DNA from: Mycolicibacterium hodleri | Lineage (GTDB): Bacteria; Actinomycetota; Actinomycetes; Mycobacteriales; Mycobacteriaceae | Reading direction: 5' to 3' | Assembly: GCF_025822245.1 (NCBI RefSeq) | Contig: NZ_JACKTL010000050.1 | Location: 1-64,000 of the forward strand | DNA: 64,000 nt | Shown: positions 8,966 through 16,398 of the stretch, one piece after another | Numbering within the stretch: position 1 is the stretch's first letter | Layout: every line of letters begins with the position of its first letter | Translations under genes and position numbers: made by a program | The notes under the pieces: model-generated | What the model was told of the DNA's origin: nothing | Databases searched by the model: none | What the model saw: the letters and a program-made list of their open reading frames with translations, nothing else

Positions 8966-9859
8966 ATGGATGTCGGGCGGCTGCGGCTGCTGCGTGAACT
9001 CGCCGAACGCGGCACGGTGAACGCGGCGGCCGGGGCCATGTCCCTGACGCCGTCCGCGGTCTCCCAGCAGCTGAAGATCCTGCAGCGCGAGGCGGGAGTG
9101 CCACTGCTCGAACCCGACGGGCGGCGGGTCCGGCTGACCGACGCGGGCCGCACACTGGTTGCGCGGACCGACGAGGTGCTCGCGGCGCTGGACCGCGCGC
9201 ACGCGGACATGGACGGCTATCGGACGACGCCCCGCGGCACCGTGCGGGTGGTCATGTTCCCGTCGGGGGCGGCAATGCTGTTGGCGGGCCTCATCACTCG
9301 CGCGGCCGCGATCGGCGTGGAGGTGCTCGGCCGCGACCTCGACCAGCCCGCAGCCAATGCACCCGCCCTGCTGGCCGACGCCGACGTGGTGGTGGTGCAC
9401 CGCGACGCGCGCGACACCGCCCCACTGAGCCCGCGGCTGGACACCACCGTGCTGCTGCGTGAACCCTTCGACGTACTGCTGCCGCCCGGACACCGCCTCG
9501 CGGATCAGGACGAGGTGGCGCTGCGCGACGTCGCCGACGAGTCGTGGGTGGGGGTCGAGGGCGGTCTCGTCGTCGACGACGTGATGCGATCGCTGGCTGC
9601 GGTGTCCGAAGTGCAGCCGCGAATAGTGCAACGGGTCAACGACTTTCGCGTCGTCGAGGAGTTGGTGCTCGCCGGGGTCGGGATGGCGCTGATGCCGCGC
9701 TACGTGGTGGGGGTGCGCGACCTGGTGCGCAAGCCGCTGAGTGGGGTGCGGGCCGCCCGTCGCATCGAGGCCGTCACCCGCGCGGGTGCGGCCACGCGCC
9801 CGGCCGTCGCGGCCGTCGTCGAGATCCTGGTGGCGCTGGCCGCCGACGTCGCGCGTTGA
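8966..9859 (+). CDS. LysR-family transcriptional regulator
   Basis: A 297-residue protein with the LysR winged HTH in residues 1-60 (NAAAGAMSLTPSAVSQQLKI is the HTH core) and a linker helix. A periplasmic-binding-protein-like effector domain spans about 90-290. It is divergent from the EamA exporter, so it probably senses a metabolite and activates export. The AT-rich gap at 8895-8965 holds no single obvious T-N11-A box that I would defend. Confidence 0.88.
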   Translation: MDVGRLRLLRELAERGTVNAAAGAMSLTPSAVSQQLKILQREAGVPLLEPDGRRVRLTDAGRTLVARTDEVLAALDRAHADMDGYRTTPRGTVRVVMFPSGAAMLLAGLITRAAAIGVEVLGRDLDQPAANAPALLADADVVVVHRDARDTAPLSPRLDTTVLLREPFDVLLPPGHRLADQDEVALRDVADESWVGVEGGLVVDDVMRSLAAVSEVQPRIVQRVNDFRVVEELVLAGVGMALMPRYVVGVRDLVRKPLSGVRAARRIEAVTRAGAATRPAVAAVVEILVALAADVAR

Positions 9860-9896
9860 GCGTCGGCCATTTGGCGTGTAACGCATCGGGAAGGAG

Positions 9897-11279
9897 GTGA
9901 CACTGAGGCGTGGAGTCACCGACGACATCCTTTCCCGCAACGGCAACGAATGGGTAGACGTGGACGATCCCGACCAACCCCGACGGCGCGGGTTCCCCGC
10001 TGGCCTCTGGCGGACGCTGGAGGAACATCCTCCGCCAGGACTGTCCCGCATCCGGTGGCGGAGTCCGCTGCGCGGCCCCTGGCTGACGTCGGTCTTCGCC
10101 TCCGCGCTGCTCGTCGTCCTGCCGATCGTCATCGTCACCGGCCTGCTGTCCTACATCGCGTACGGCCCCAAGTTCGGGCAGGCCATCCCCCTCGACGTGG
10201 GCTGGCTCAAGCTGCCGTCGTTCGACTGGCCGAGCAACCCGGCGTGGCTGTACCGACTGAACCAGGGGCTGCACGTCGGCCTCGGGCTGATCATGATCCC
10301 GCTGGTGCTCGCCAAGCTGTGGTCGGTGATCCCGCGGCTCTTCGCCTGGCCACCCGCCCGGTCGCTGGCGACCGTGCTCGAGCGCATTTCGCTGTTGATG
10401 ATCGTCGGTGGCGTGCTCTTCGAAATCGTCACCGGCGTGCTGAACATCCAGTACGACTACATCTTCGGGTTTAGCTTCTACACCGCGCACTACTTCGGCG
10501 CGTGGGTGTTCATCGCGGGATTCGTTTCGCACGTCGCGATCAAGCTGCCGAAGATGATTCGGAGTTTGCGCTCCCGATCGTTCGTCACCGAGATGCGCAC
10601 CTCGCGGGCCGACACCGTGCCGGAACCGCTCGACGAGGACGGGTTGGTGGCGCCCGACCCGGATCCGCCCACGTTGAGTCGCCGGGGGATTCTGGGGGTC
10701 GTCGGCGGTGGCGCACTGTTGGTGGCGGTGTTGACGGCCGGGCAGACCATCGGCGGCTGGACCCGGCAGTTCGCCGTCCTGTTGCCCCGCGGCCGAAGCT
10801 ACGGCGACGGACCCAACGACTTCCAGATCAACCGGACGGCGGCCAGCGCGCGCATCGACCCTGGCCTGACCGGTGAGCGGTGGCGACTGCAACTGCTCGG
10901 CGGCCCGCGACCCGTCGCCCTCGACCGCGCCACGCTGGCCGCGATGCCACAGCACACCGTCGAGCTGCCGATCGCCTGCGTGGAGGGCTGGTCGACCGTC
11001 GAGACCTGGACCGGCGTGCGACTCGCCGACCTCGCCGCCGCGGCGGGACGGCCGACGCCAGGGTCGGCCGTGGTCTCCTCCCTGGAGCGGTTCGGCGCGT
11101 TCAACCACGCCCGACTGCAGCGCAACCAGGTGCTCAATCCCGATGCGCTACTGGCATTTCGGGTCAACGGCGCGGATCTGTCACTGGATCACGGCTACCC
11201 GGCCCGGATCATCGTGCCTGCGCTCCCCGGTGTGCACTGCACGAAGTGGGTGGCCTCCATCGAATTCCGGGAGTCGTGA
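9897..11279 (+). CDS. Cytochrome b-type membrane domain fused to a Tat-like sulfite-oxidase-fold domain
   Basis: About 460 residues. A cytosolic N-terminus precedes four membrane helices with His residues in helices 2 and 4 (NQGLHVGLG; HYFGAWVF...SHVAIK), as in b561/diheme-type cytochromes. A twin-arginine SRRGILGVVGGGALL segment, like an internal Tat signal or anchor, follows. The rest is an Oxidored_molyb domain with the probable Mo-ligating Cys in IACVEGWS. The expected layout is a periplasmic molybdopterin enzyme passing electrons to a membrane heme b. The substrate is unknown. The start is uncertain: GTG at 9897 sits inside the strong AAGGAGGTGA ribosome site, so the true start may be CTG at 9903 or GTG at 9960. 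It overlaps the next gene. Confidence 0.82.
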   Translation: MTLRRGVTDDILSRNGNEWVDVDDPDQPRRRGFPAGLWRTLEEHPPPGLSRIRWRSPLRGPWLTSVFASALLVVLPIVIVTGLLSYIAYGPKFGQAIPLDVGWLKLPSFDWPSNPAWLYRLNQGLHVGLGLIMIPLVLAKLWSVIPRLFAWPPARSLATVLERISLLMIVGGVLFEIVTGVLNIQYDYIFGFSFYTAHYFGAWVFIAGFVSHVAIKLPKMIRSLRSRSFVTEMRTSRADTVPEPLDEDGLVAPDPDPPTLSRRGILGVVGGGALLVAVLTAGQTIGGWTRQFAVLLPRGRSYGDGPNDFQINRTAASARIDPGLTGERWRLQLLGGPRPVALDRATLAAMPQHTVELPIACVEGWSTVETWTGVRLADLAAAAGRPTPGSAVVSSLERFGAFNHARLQRNQVLNPDALLAFRVNGADLSLDHGYPARIIVPALPGVHCTKWVASIEFRES

Positions 11280-11782
11280 TGACCGTCTTCAGGCGCCTCT
11301 ACGGCGACCACGTCCTGCATCTCCTCGTCCTGCTGGCGGCGTTGGCCCTGGGCGCGTACACGATCTCGGTACTCGGGGTCGACCAGTTGTTCAATCCACG
11401 GGTGTGGTGGCAGTCGATCGCGGTGTGGTTCGCCGTGGCCGTCATCGGGCACGACCTCATCCTGTTTCCGCTCTACGCGCTCGCCGAGCGGCTCCTGCCC
11501 AAGGCGCGCCGACCTGCCGACCCCGCCACGACGCGTCGGGTGCCGATCGTCAACTATCTCCGGATGCCCACCCTCGCAACGGCGTTGACGTTCGCCATGT
11601 TCCTGCCGGGCATCGTCGAGCAGGGCGCCTTCACCTATACCGCGGCGACCGGCCTCACCCAGGAGCCGTACCTCGCGCGCTGGCTACTGCTGGTGGCGGG
11701 CTTCTACCTGGTGAGCGCGGCCTGCTATCTGGTGCGTAGCGTCACGACCAGGACTCGTCCAGTTCACCCAGCGACTCGATGA
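11279..11782 (+). CDS. Small four-helix membrane protein coupled to the molybdopterin fusion
   Basis: A 167-residue protein with about four hydrophobic helices. GHDLILFPLYA in helix 2 contains a His in a membrane context. The ATG at 11279 overlaps the stop of the upstream gene (TGATG), so the two are translationally coupled and probably work together, perhaps as a membrane anchor or quinone-side subunit. The last 41 bases overlap the convergent thiamine-diphosphate enzyme gene. No family was recognised. Confidence 0.75.
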   Translation: MTVFRRLYGDHVLHLLVLLAALALGAYTISVLGVDQLFNPRVWWQSIAVWFAVAVIGHDLILFPLYALAERLLPKARRPADPATTRRVPIVNYLRMPTLATALTFAMFLPGIVEQGAFTYTAATGLTQEPYLARWLLLVAGFYLVSAACYLVRSVTTRTRPVHPATR

Positions 11783-13403
11783 GGGCGCTGTTGACGCTGT
11801 AGTCGACCGGGCAGGCGATGACGCTGACCGTGTCGGCCGCCAACGCCTCGCGCAGAGTGGGCAACAGCTCGCCGGCCGATGCGATGCGATGTCCCGTGGC
11901 GCCGAAACTCTCGGCGTAGGCGACGAAGTCGGGATTGGCGAACCTGGTGTCGACGTTGTGGCCGATCTCCAGATCCATCTTCCAACTGATCAGTCCGTAG
12001 GCGTCGTCGACCCAGATGAGGATGACGATGGGGGTGCCGACCCGCAGCGCCGTCTCGATCTCCTGGGAGTTCATCAGGAACGAGCCGTCGCCGGTGGCCA
12101 CCAGCACCTTGGCCTCGGGCCGGGCGATCTTCGCGGCGATCGCACCGGGCAACGTCCACGCCATGGTGGACAGGCCGTTGGAGATGAGACAGGTGTTGGG
12201 TTCGTAGGTCGGGTAGAGCCGTGCCATCCACATCTTCAACGCGCCGGTGTCGACGAGCACGATGTCCTCACGACCCAGGGCCGCCCTGGTGTCGGCGACG
12301 ATGCGCGCCGGGGCGAGCGGGAACCTGTCGTCGTCCCGGCCGTTGTCGAGCTCCCGGGTGAGCAGCTCCCTGATGCGCTCCTGCCCGGACGTGGGCGGAT
12401 GGTCGCGGTGCACCGCGGCGGCGAGCTCGTCGAGACAGCGCCCGATGTCGGCGTGCAGACCCACGGCCACGTCGTAGTGCGCGTCGACCTCCGCCGGAAA
12501 GCGATGGACGTGAATGATCTTCGTGTCGCCGCGGGGGTTGATGCGGACCGGGTCGAACTCCTGGAGCTCGTATCCCGCCGCCACGATCACGTCGGCCTGG
12601 TCGAACCCGAAGTTCACGTAGTCGTGTCGCATGAAGCCGACCGCGCCCAGTGCCAGGGGGTGGTCGTCGGGCATGACGCCCTTGCCGTGGAACGTGGTGG
12701 CCACCGGGATGGCGAGGGTCTCGGCGAAGCGGCGCACCGCGGCGGAGGCATCGGTGCGCGCGGCACCGTGGCCGGCCAGCACCACGGGGTTGCGGGCGGC
12801 CCGAAGGATGTCGGCGGCACGGGCGATCTGGCTGGCCGACGGGTCGTCGGGGCGGGGCACGTTGACCCGCAGCGGCACGGCTGCTTCGGGGGCGTCGGCG
12901 GACTCGACGTCCTCCGGCACGGCCAGGTAGACGGCACCCGGACGCTCGGTCTGGGCGAGCTTGAAGGCCTTGCGGACCATCTCCGGCACGGCACCCGGCG
13001 TCGCGACCAGGGCCGACCACTTGGTGACCGGTGCGAACATCGACACCAGGTCGACGCCCTGATGCGATTCCTTGTAGCTTCGGCGCATGCCGACTTGCGC
13101 CGAGAGGGCAAGCACCGGAGTCGAATTGGTGGTGGCGTCGGCGACACCGAGCAGGAGGTTGATGGCGCCGGGGCCCAGGGTCGCCGAGCAGACCCCGGCC
13201 CGGCCCGTCAGCCGGCCGAAGACCTCGGCCATGAACGACGCACCCTGCTCGTGGCGGGTGAGCACGTATTCGATCGACGACCGCGAGAGCGCGTCGACCA
13301 ACCTGATGTTCTCCTCGCCCGGAATGCCGAAGACGTGGGTGACGCCTTCGTTCTCCAAGCATTCGACGATCAACTCGGCCGTGATGCGACTGGGTGCTGC
13401 CAT
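11742..13403 (-). CDS. Thiamine-diphosphate enzyme, acetolactate synthase large-subunit type
   Basis: A 553-residue protein with the three domains of the ALS/pyruvate-oxidase family. The N-terminal TPP-binding domain has catalytic E52 in RHEQGASFMAE. A central domain has AGHGA, and the C-terminal PP domain has GDGSFLMNSQE (the GDG...N metal/TPP motif). Length fits catabolic-type acetolactate synthases that work without a small subunit. The reaction is probably decarboxylation of pyruvate or another 2-oxo acid with C-C bond formation; the exact acceptor cannot be read. It stands alone, so it is not the ilvBNC operon copy. Confidence 0.85.
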   Translation of the reverse strand: MAAPSRITAELIVECLENEGVTHVFGIPGEENIRLVDALSRSSIEYVLTRHEQGASFMAEVFGRLTGRAGVCSATLGPGAINLLLGVADATTNSTPVLALSAQVGMRRSYKESHQGVDLVSMFAPVTKWSALVATPGAVPEMVRKAFKLAQTERPGAVYLAVPEDVESADAPEAAVPLRVNVPRPDDPSASQIARAADILRAARNPVVLAGHGAARTDASAAVRRFAETLAIPVATTFHGKGVMPDDHPLALGAVGFMRHDYVNFGFDQADVIVAAGYELQEFDPVRINPRGDTKIIHVHRFPAEVDAHYDVAVGLHADIGRCLDELAAAVHRDHPPTSGQERIRELLTRELDNGRDDDRFPLAPARIVADTRAALGREDIVLVDTGALKMWMARLYPTYEPNTCLISNGLSTMAWTLPGAIAAKIARPEAKVLVATGDGSFLMNSQEIETALRVGTPIVILIWVDDAYGLISWKMDLEIGHNVDTRFANPDFVAYAESFGATGHRIASAGELLPTLREALAADTVSVIACPVDYSVNSALIESLGELDESWS

Positions 13404-13502
13404 TCCTCGAGACTAGACACCGGGGCAATACCTGCTAGCCGGTAGACCGGCTGGGGGCAGGCATCGTCGACGCCGGCGGGCCGCTCACGACACGATCGAG
13501 AC

Positions 13503-14336
13503 ATGACCCAGCAGAGCTCCGTCCGAGACGACGAACTGCTCGGTGCGGTGAACATCCCCTACGAGGGCGGGTCGATGCCGGGCTATCTGTCCCTCGTCGA
13601 CCCGGGTGGTCCGCCGCGGCCAACGGTGATCTACACCAACGGTTTCGGGGAGCGCTGCGAGAACGGCTACTCCGTCATCGGGGCGGCGGCACTTCGGCGC
13701 GGGTACAACTTCCTGACCTACGACGGGCCCGGGCAGGGCGCGATGCTCCGGGACCACCGGGCGACGATGCGCCCGGATTGGGAGAACGTGCTGGGTCCCG
13801 TCGTCGACCATGCCTCGACCGTCCCCGAGATCGACGACGGCGCCGTCGTGCAATTCGGCCACGGTCTGGGCGGTTACCTGGTGGCCCGGTACGCGGCCAA
13901 CGACCACCGGGCGGCCGCGGTCGTCTGCAACGACGGCATGACGACGTTCTACGCGTCGTGCCCGCACATCCCGGAGCCGATCCTCGAGCTCATCGAAGAC
14001 GGGCGCGACGACGAGGCGACGCCCCTGCTCGACGCGCTGATGCAGGAGGATCCCCGGGTCCGGTGGGGGCTGACCACCGGTCAACGGGCGTTTGGCGACC
14101 CGACTGCCGTGGGGTACGTCCGCAGGACTGCCGACTACACCCTGACCGCCGCGGACATCCGCCGGATCACCACGCCCGTGTTGGTGCTGGAGAGCCGCGA
14201 CGACGCGTCACTGGCCGGTCAGGCGGCCAACTTCGCCAGGGCCATGACGGCGCCGGTCCACCACGTCGTGGTCCGCGACGCCGACGTCGTCCGTGAGACG
14301 GTGTTCGACTACCTGGCAACCGCGCTGCACCGGTGA
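13503..14336 (+). CDS. Alpha/beta-hydrolase-fold protein with Gly in place of the nucleophile Ser
   Basis: A 277-residue alpha/beta hydrolase: strand-oxyanion region TVIYTNGFGE, a YDGPGQG turn as in the DUF1100/2,6-dihydropseudooxynicotine-hydrolase-like group, and the nucleophile elbow at 119-124. The elbow reads GHGLGG instead of GHSLGG, so the expected Ser121 is Gly; the codon GGT is one base from AGT. An acidic loop ESRDDASL follows strand 7, and no clear catalytic His is seen near the C-terminus. It may be a non-catalytic or altered-chemistry member. It stands alone in the 99-base gap after the thiamine enzyme. Confidence 0.8.
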   Translation: MTQQSSVRDDELLGAVNIPYEGGSMPGYLSLVDPGGPPRPTVIYTNGFGERCENGYSVIGAAALRRGYNFLTYDGPGQGAMLRDHRATMRPDWENVLGPVVDHASTVPEIDDGAVVQFGHGLGGYLVARYAANDHRAAAVVCNDGMTTFYASCPHIPEPILELIEDGRDDEATPLLDALMQEDPRVRWGLTTGQRAFGDPTAVGYVRRTADYTLTAADIRRITTPVLVLESRDDASLAGQAANFARAMTAPVHHVVVRDADVVRETVFDYLATALHR

Positions 14337-14438
14337 GTCTCCGTGGCGCGGAGACCCCGGCCACCGCGTCGAATTCGACTGCGAGATGCAGGCTTTCGAG
14401 GTTGAGGGTGGGATGACGCCGTCGCGGACGGCACACGA

Positions 14439-14474
14439 CGAGGTCCCCTCCACCCGGGGGCGGAAGGGACCTCG
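14439..14474. terminator. Hairpin terminator candidate between convergent genes
   Basis: CGAGGTCCC (14439-14447) pairs perfectly with GGGACCTCG (14466-14474) across an 18-base GC-rich loop. It lies 18 bases past the stop of the porin gene and about 100 bases past the hydrolase gene. There is no T-run, as is common in mycobacteria. Confidence 0.5.
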
Positions 14475-14491
14475 CGAGACCGTGGCGTCGG

Positions 14492-15973
14492 TTAGGAGGA
14501 ACTGCCCTTCGACGACGACCCGGCGCCCTTGTCGGAACTCTTGTCCGAGGTCTTGGTGGAACCGGTGTCCGAGCCCTTCTCGGAACCGGTCGACGAGCCC
14601 GTCGACTGCTCGCTCGACGCGCCGTCCTTCGCCGGCGTCGTGGTGCTCGAGCCGCTCGACTTCGGTGTGTCCGAACCCGCCGAGGTTCCCGGCTCGACCT
14701 TGTTGCCGGTCGTCACGTCGGGATCTGACGTCGTCGGCTTCGTGGTCGGGGACGGGGCCGAGGACGTCTCGGACGGGGTCTTGGTCGAGGTCGACGGAGT
14801 CGTCGTCCCCGTGGTGTCCTTCGTCGTCCCCGTGGTCGTGTCCTTCGTCGAATCCACTGCACCGCTGGTGGATTCGCTACCGTCCTTGGTGCTCGCGGTG
14901 GTGCCGACGGCCTTGTCCGTGACGGCCGGCTGGTCCGCCGAGGCTGCCGGTGCGGTCGCGTCGGGGGTGGTGGCCGTGCCGGGCGTCGTCGCCGGGGCGG
15001 TGGCCGTGGTCAGGGTGACGGTCGCCGCGGCCGCGGCGGGGAGGCTGGCGATGGTGGCCGCGGGGGCGGGCGGTGCGATCGCATCGGTGATGAGCTTGAG
15101 GACCTGCTGGATGGCGTAGAGCGGGCCGCCGGTGTTGATGACGGCGTTGCCGTTCTCGTCGAAGGTGATCCCCGAGGACGCGAGCAGTCCGCCCGCCTTG
15201 ACGATGATCCCCGACCCGTCCGGGATGCCCGCCAGCGGTCCGAGGTTGGGCCCGTAGCCACCGTTGAGGATGCCGTCGGCGATGGTGGCCGGGGCGGTGA
15301 AGACGGCATTCGCCACGGCGCCGAGGTCGCCGGTGCCCACCGCGTTGATCACGTTCTGGATGGCGGTAGCCGCGGCGGCGGGGGCGCTGATCAACGGGGC
15401 GATGAAACCGCTGACGGCGAGGAGCGTCGCGAGCGGATCGCGGGTGAACGCGTTGATCACGTTGACGAGGTTTGTCAGGGGCTGGGTGAGCACCGTTTGG
15501 AGAACGGGCAGGAGGTTCAACGCGGGTGCGGCGAGCGCGAGGGGAACGCCCAGCAGCGTGTTCACGGCGCCCTCGACGTTGCCCGCGGCGAGCTGGCTGA
15601 CGGCGGTGGTCAGCGCGGCAGGCACCTGCGACGCCGCGGCGGCGATGCCCCCGCCGGTGGTCGCCAGCCCGTTGAGCAGCGTGGCGGCGCTGCTGACCTG
15701 GTTCTGCAGGATTTGGTTGAGCAGCTGCCCCGGAACGGTGTTCTGGATCAGGGTGTTCGTGTTGGCGAGCGCGGTCTGGAACACCTGGGCGTAGGCGTCG
15801 AGCGGATTGGCCAGGGCGGCGAGGTTGACCTCGGCGGCGTGAATCGACGGGAGCGCCACGTCCGGCAGGTGGATGTCGGGCATCGGCGTGACGGCGGCGG
15901 CGGCGATGACGCTCGCTCCGACCAATGCGACGCCGGCCGCGGCGAAGTGGGGACGACGGACGGCAGCTTCCAT
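14492..15973 (-). CDS. Exported GjpA-like outer-membrane porin with long Ser/Thr/Lys tail
   Basis: A 493-residue protein starting at the ATG preceded by AAGGAG at the right spacing. A signal-like segment (HFAAAGVALVGASVIAAAAVTP) is followed by a Leu/Asn/Ala-rich helical domain with phrases such as NPLDAYAQVFQTAL and GGYGPNLGPL. These match my recollection of proteins annotated as outer membrane porin GjpA in mycobacteria. From about residue 330 it becomes a low-complexity Thr/Ser/Lys/Asp tail of roughly 160 residues, likely disordered or cell-wall associated. Pore activity is inferred from family naming only. The hairpin at 14439-14474 follows the stop. Confidence 0.72.
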   Translation of the reverse strand: MEAAVRRPHFAAAGVALVGASVIAAAAVTPMPDIHLPDVALPSIHAAEVNLAALANPLDAYAQVFQTALANTNTLIQNTVPGQLLNQILQNQVSSAATLLNGLATTGGGIAAAASQVPAALTTAVSQLAAGNVEGAVNTLLGVPLALAAPALNLLPVLQTVLTQPLTNLVNVINAFTRDPLATLLAVSGFIAPLISAPAAAATAIQNVINAVGTGDLGAVANAVFTAPATIADGILNGGYGPNLGPLAGIPDGSGIIVKAGGLLASSGITFDENGNAVINTGGPLYAIQQVLKLITDAIAPPAPAATIASLPAAAAATVTLTTATAPATTPGTATTPDATAPAASADQPAVTDKAVGTTASTKDGSESTSGAVDSTKDTTTGTTKDTTGTTTPSTSTKTPSETSSAPSPTTKPTTSDPDVTTGNKVEPGTSAGSDTPKSSGSSTTTPAKDGASSEQSTGSSTGSEKGSDTGSTKTSDKSSDKGAGSSSKGSSS

Positions 15974-16398
15974 GGGAACTCCTTGACTGGATGTGAGCTC
16001 CGACACAGCGGAACCTACTTGCGAGTAACATCACGAACGGGGATGACTCAACCACCCGGGAGCCGGACTGCCCATCGCGCGAATTGATGATCTTGACTGG
16101 GCTTGTCAGCCCATTTGCTCCGATGTCCACGAGTGCAGCGTTGCGGCACGTCCTGCGCGGTTCGGTCGGGGGAAGGCGTCGTCGCCCGCCATCCGGTGGG
16201 CCTGGCGCCGCCCGCTCGTCTCCGCCGACGGAACGGGCGTGACCTCGACGGAACGGCCGCGCACACGACTCCGTCGTCAATATCATCCAAACGGGTGAGG
16301 GGGTGCCGCGGCCGGCCTTCGCCGTGGGAATTCTGACCGGCATTCGGCGTTCTGCAATGCGGGTCCTCGTAGAAGACCGGTGGACGGGACGGAGCCAG
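15974..16398. other. Divergent promoter region between the porin and LuxR genes
   Basis: No supportable gene. It holds the porin ribosome site (AAGGAG, minus strand, 15979-15984), the short dyad at 16098-16113, and presumably promoters for both directions. In-frame upstream ATGs for the LuxR gene exist at 16303 and 16357, but they lack good ribosome sites. Confidence 0.5.
16098..16113. promoter_or_regulatory. Short dyad, candidate operator
   Basis: TGGGCT-TGTC-AGCCCA is a perfect inverted repeat in the gap between the divergent porin and LuxR genes. Its protein partner is unknown. Confidence 0.3.

Noticed and set aside
11889..13445. 518-codon open frame on the plus strand
   Set aside because: It is antisense to the well-supported thiamine-diphosphate enzyme.
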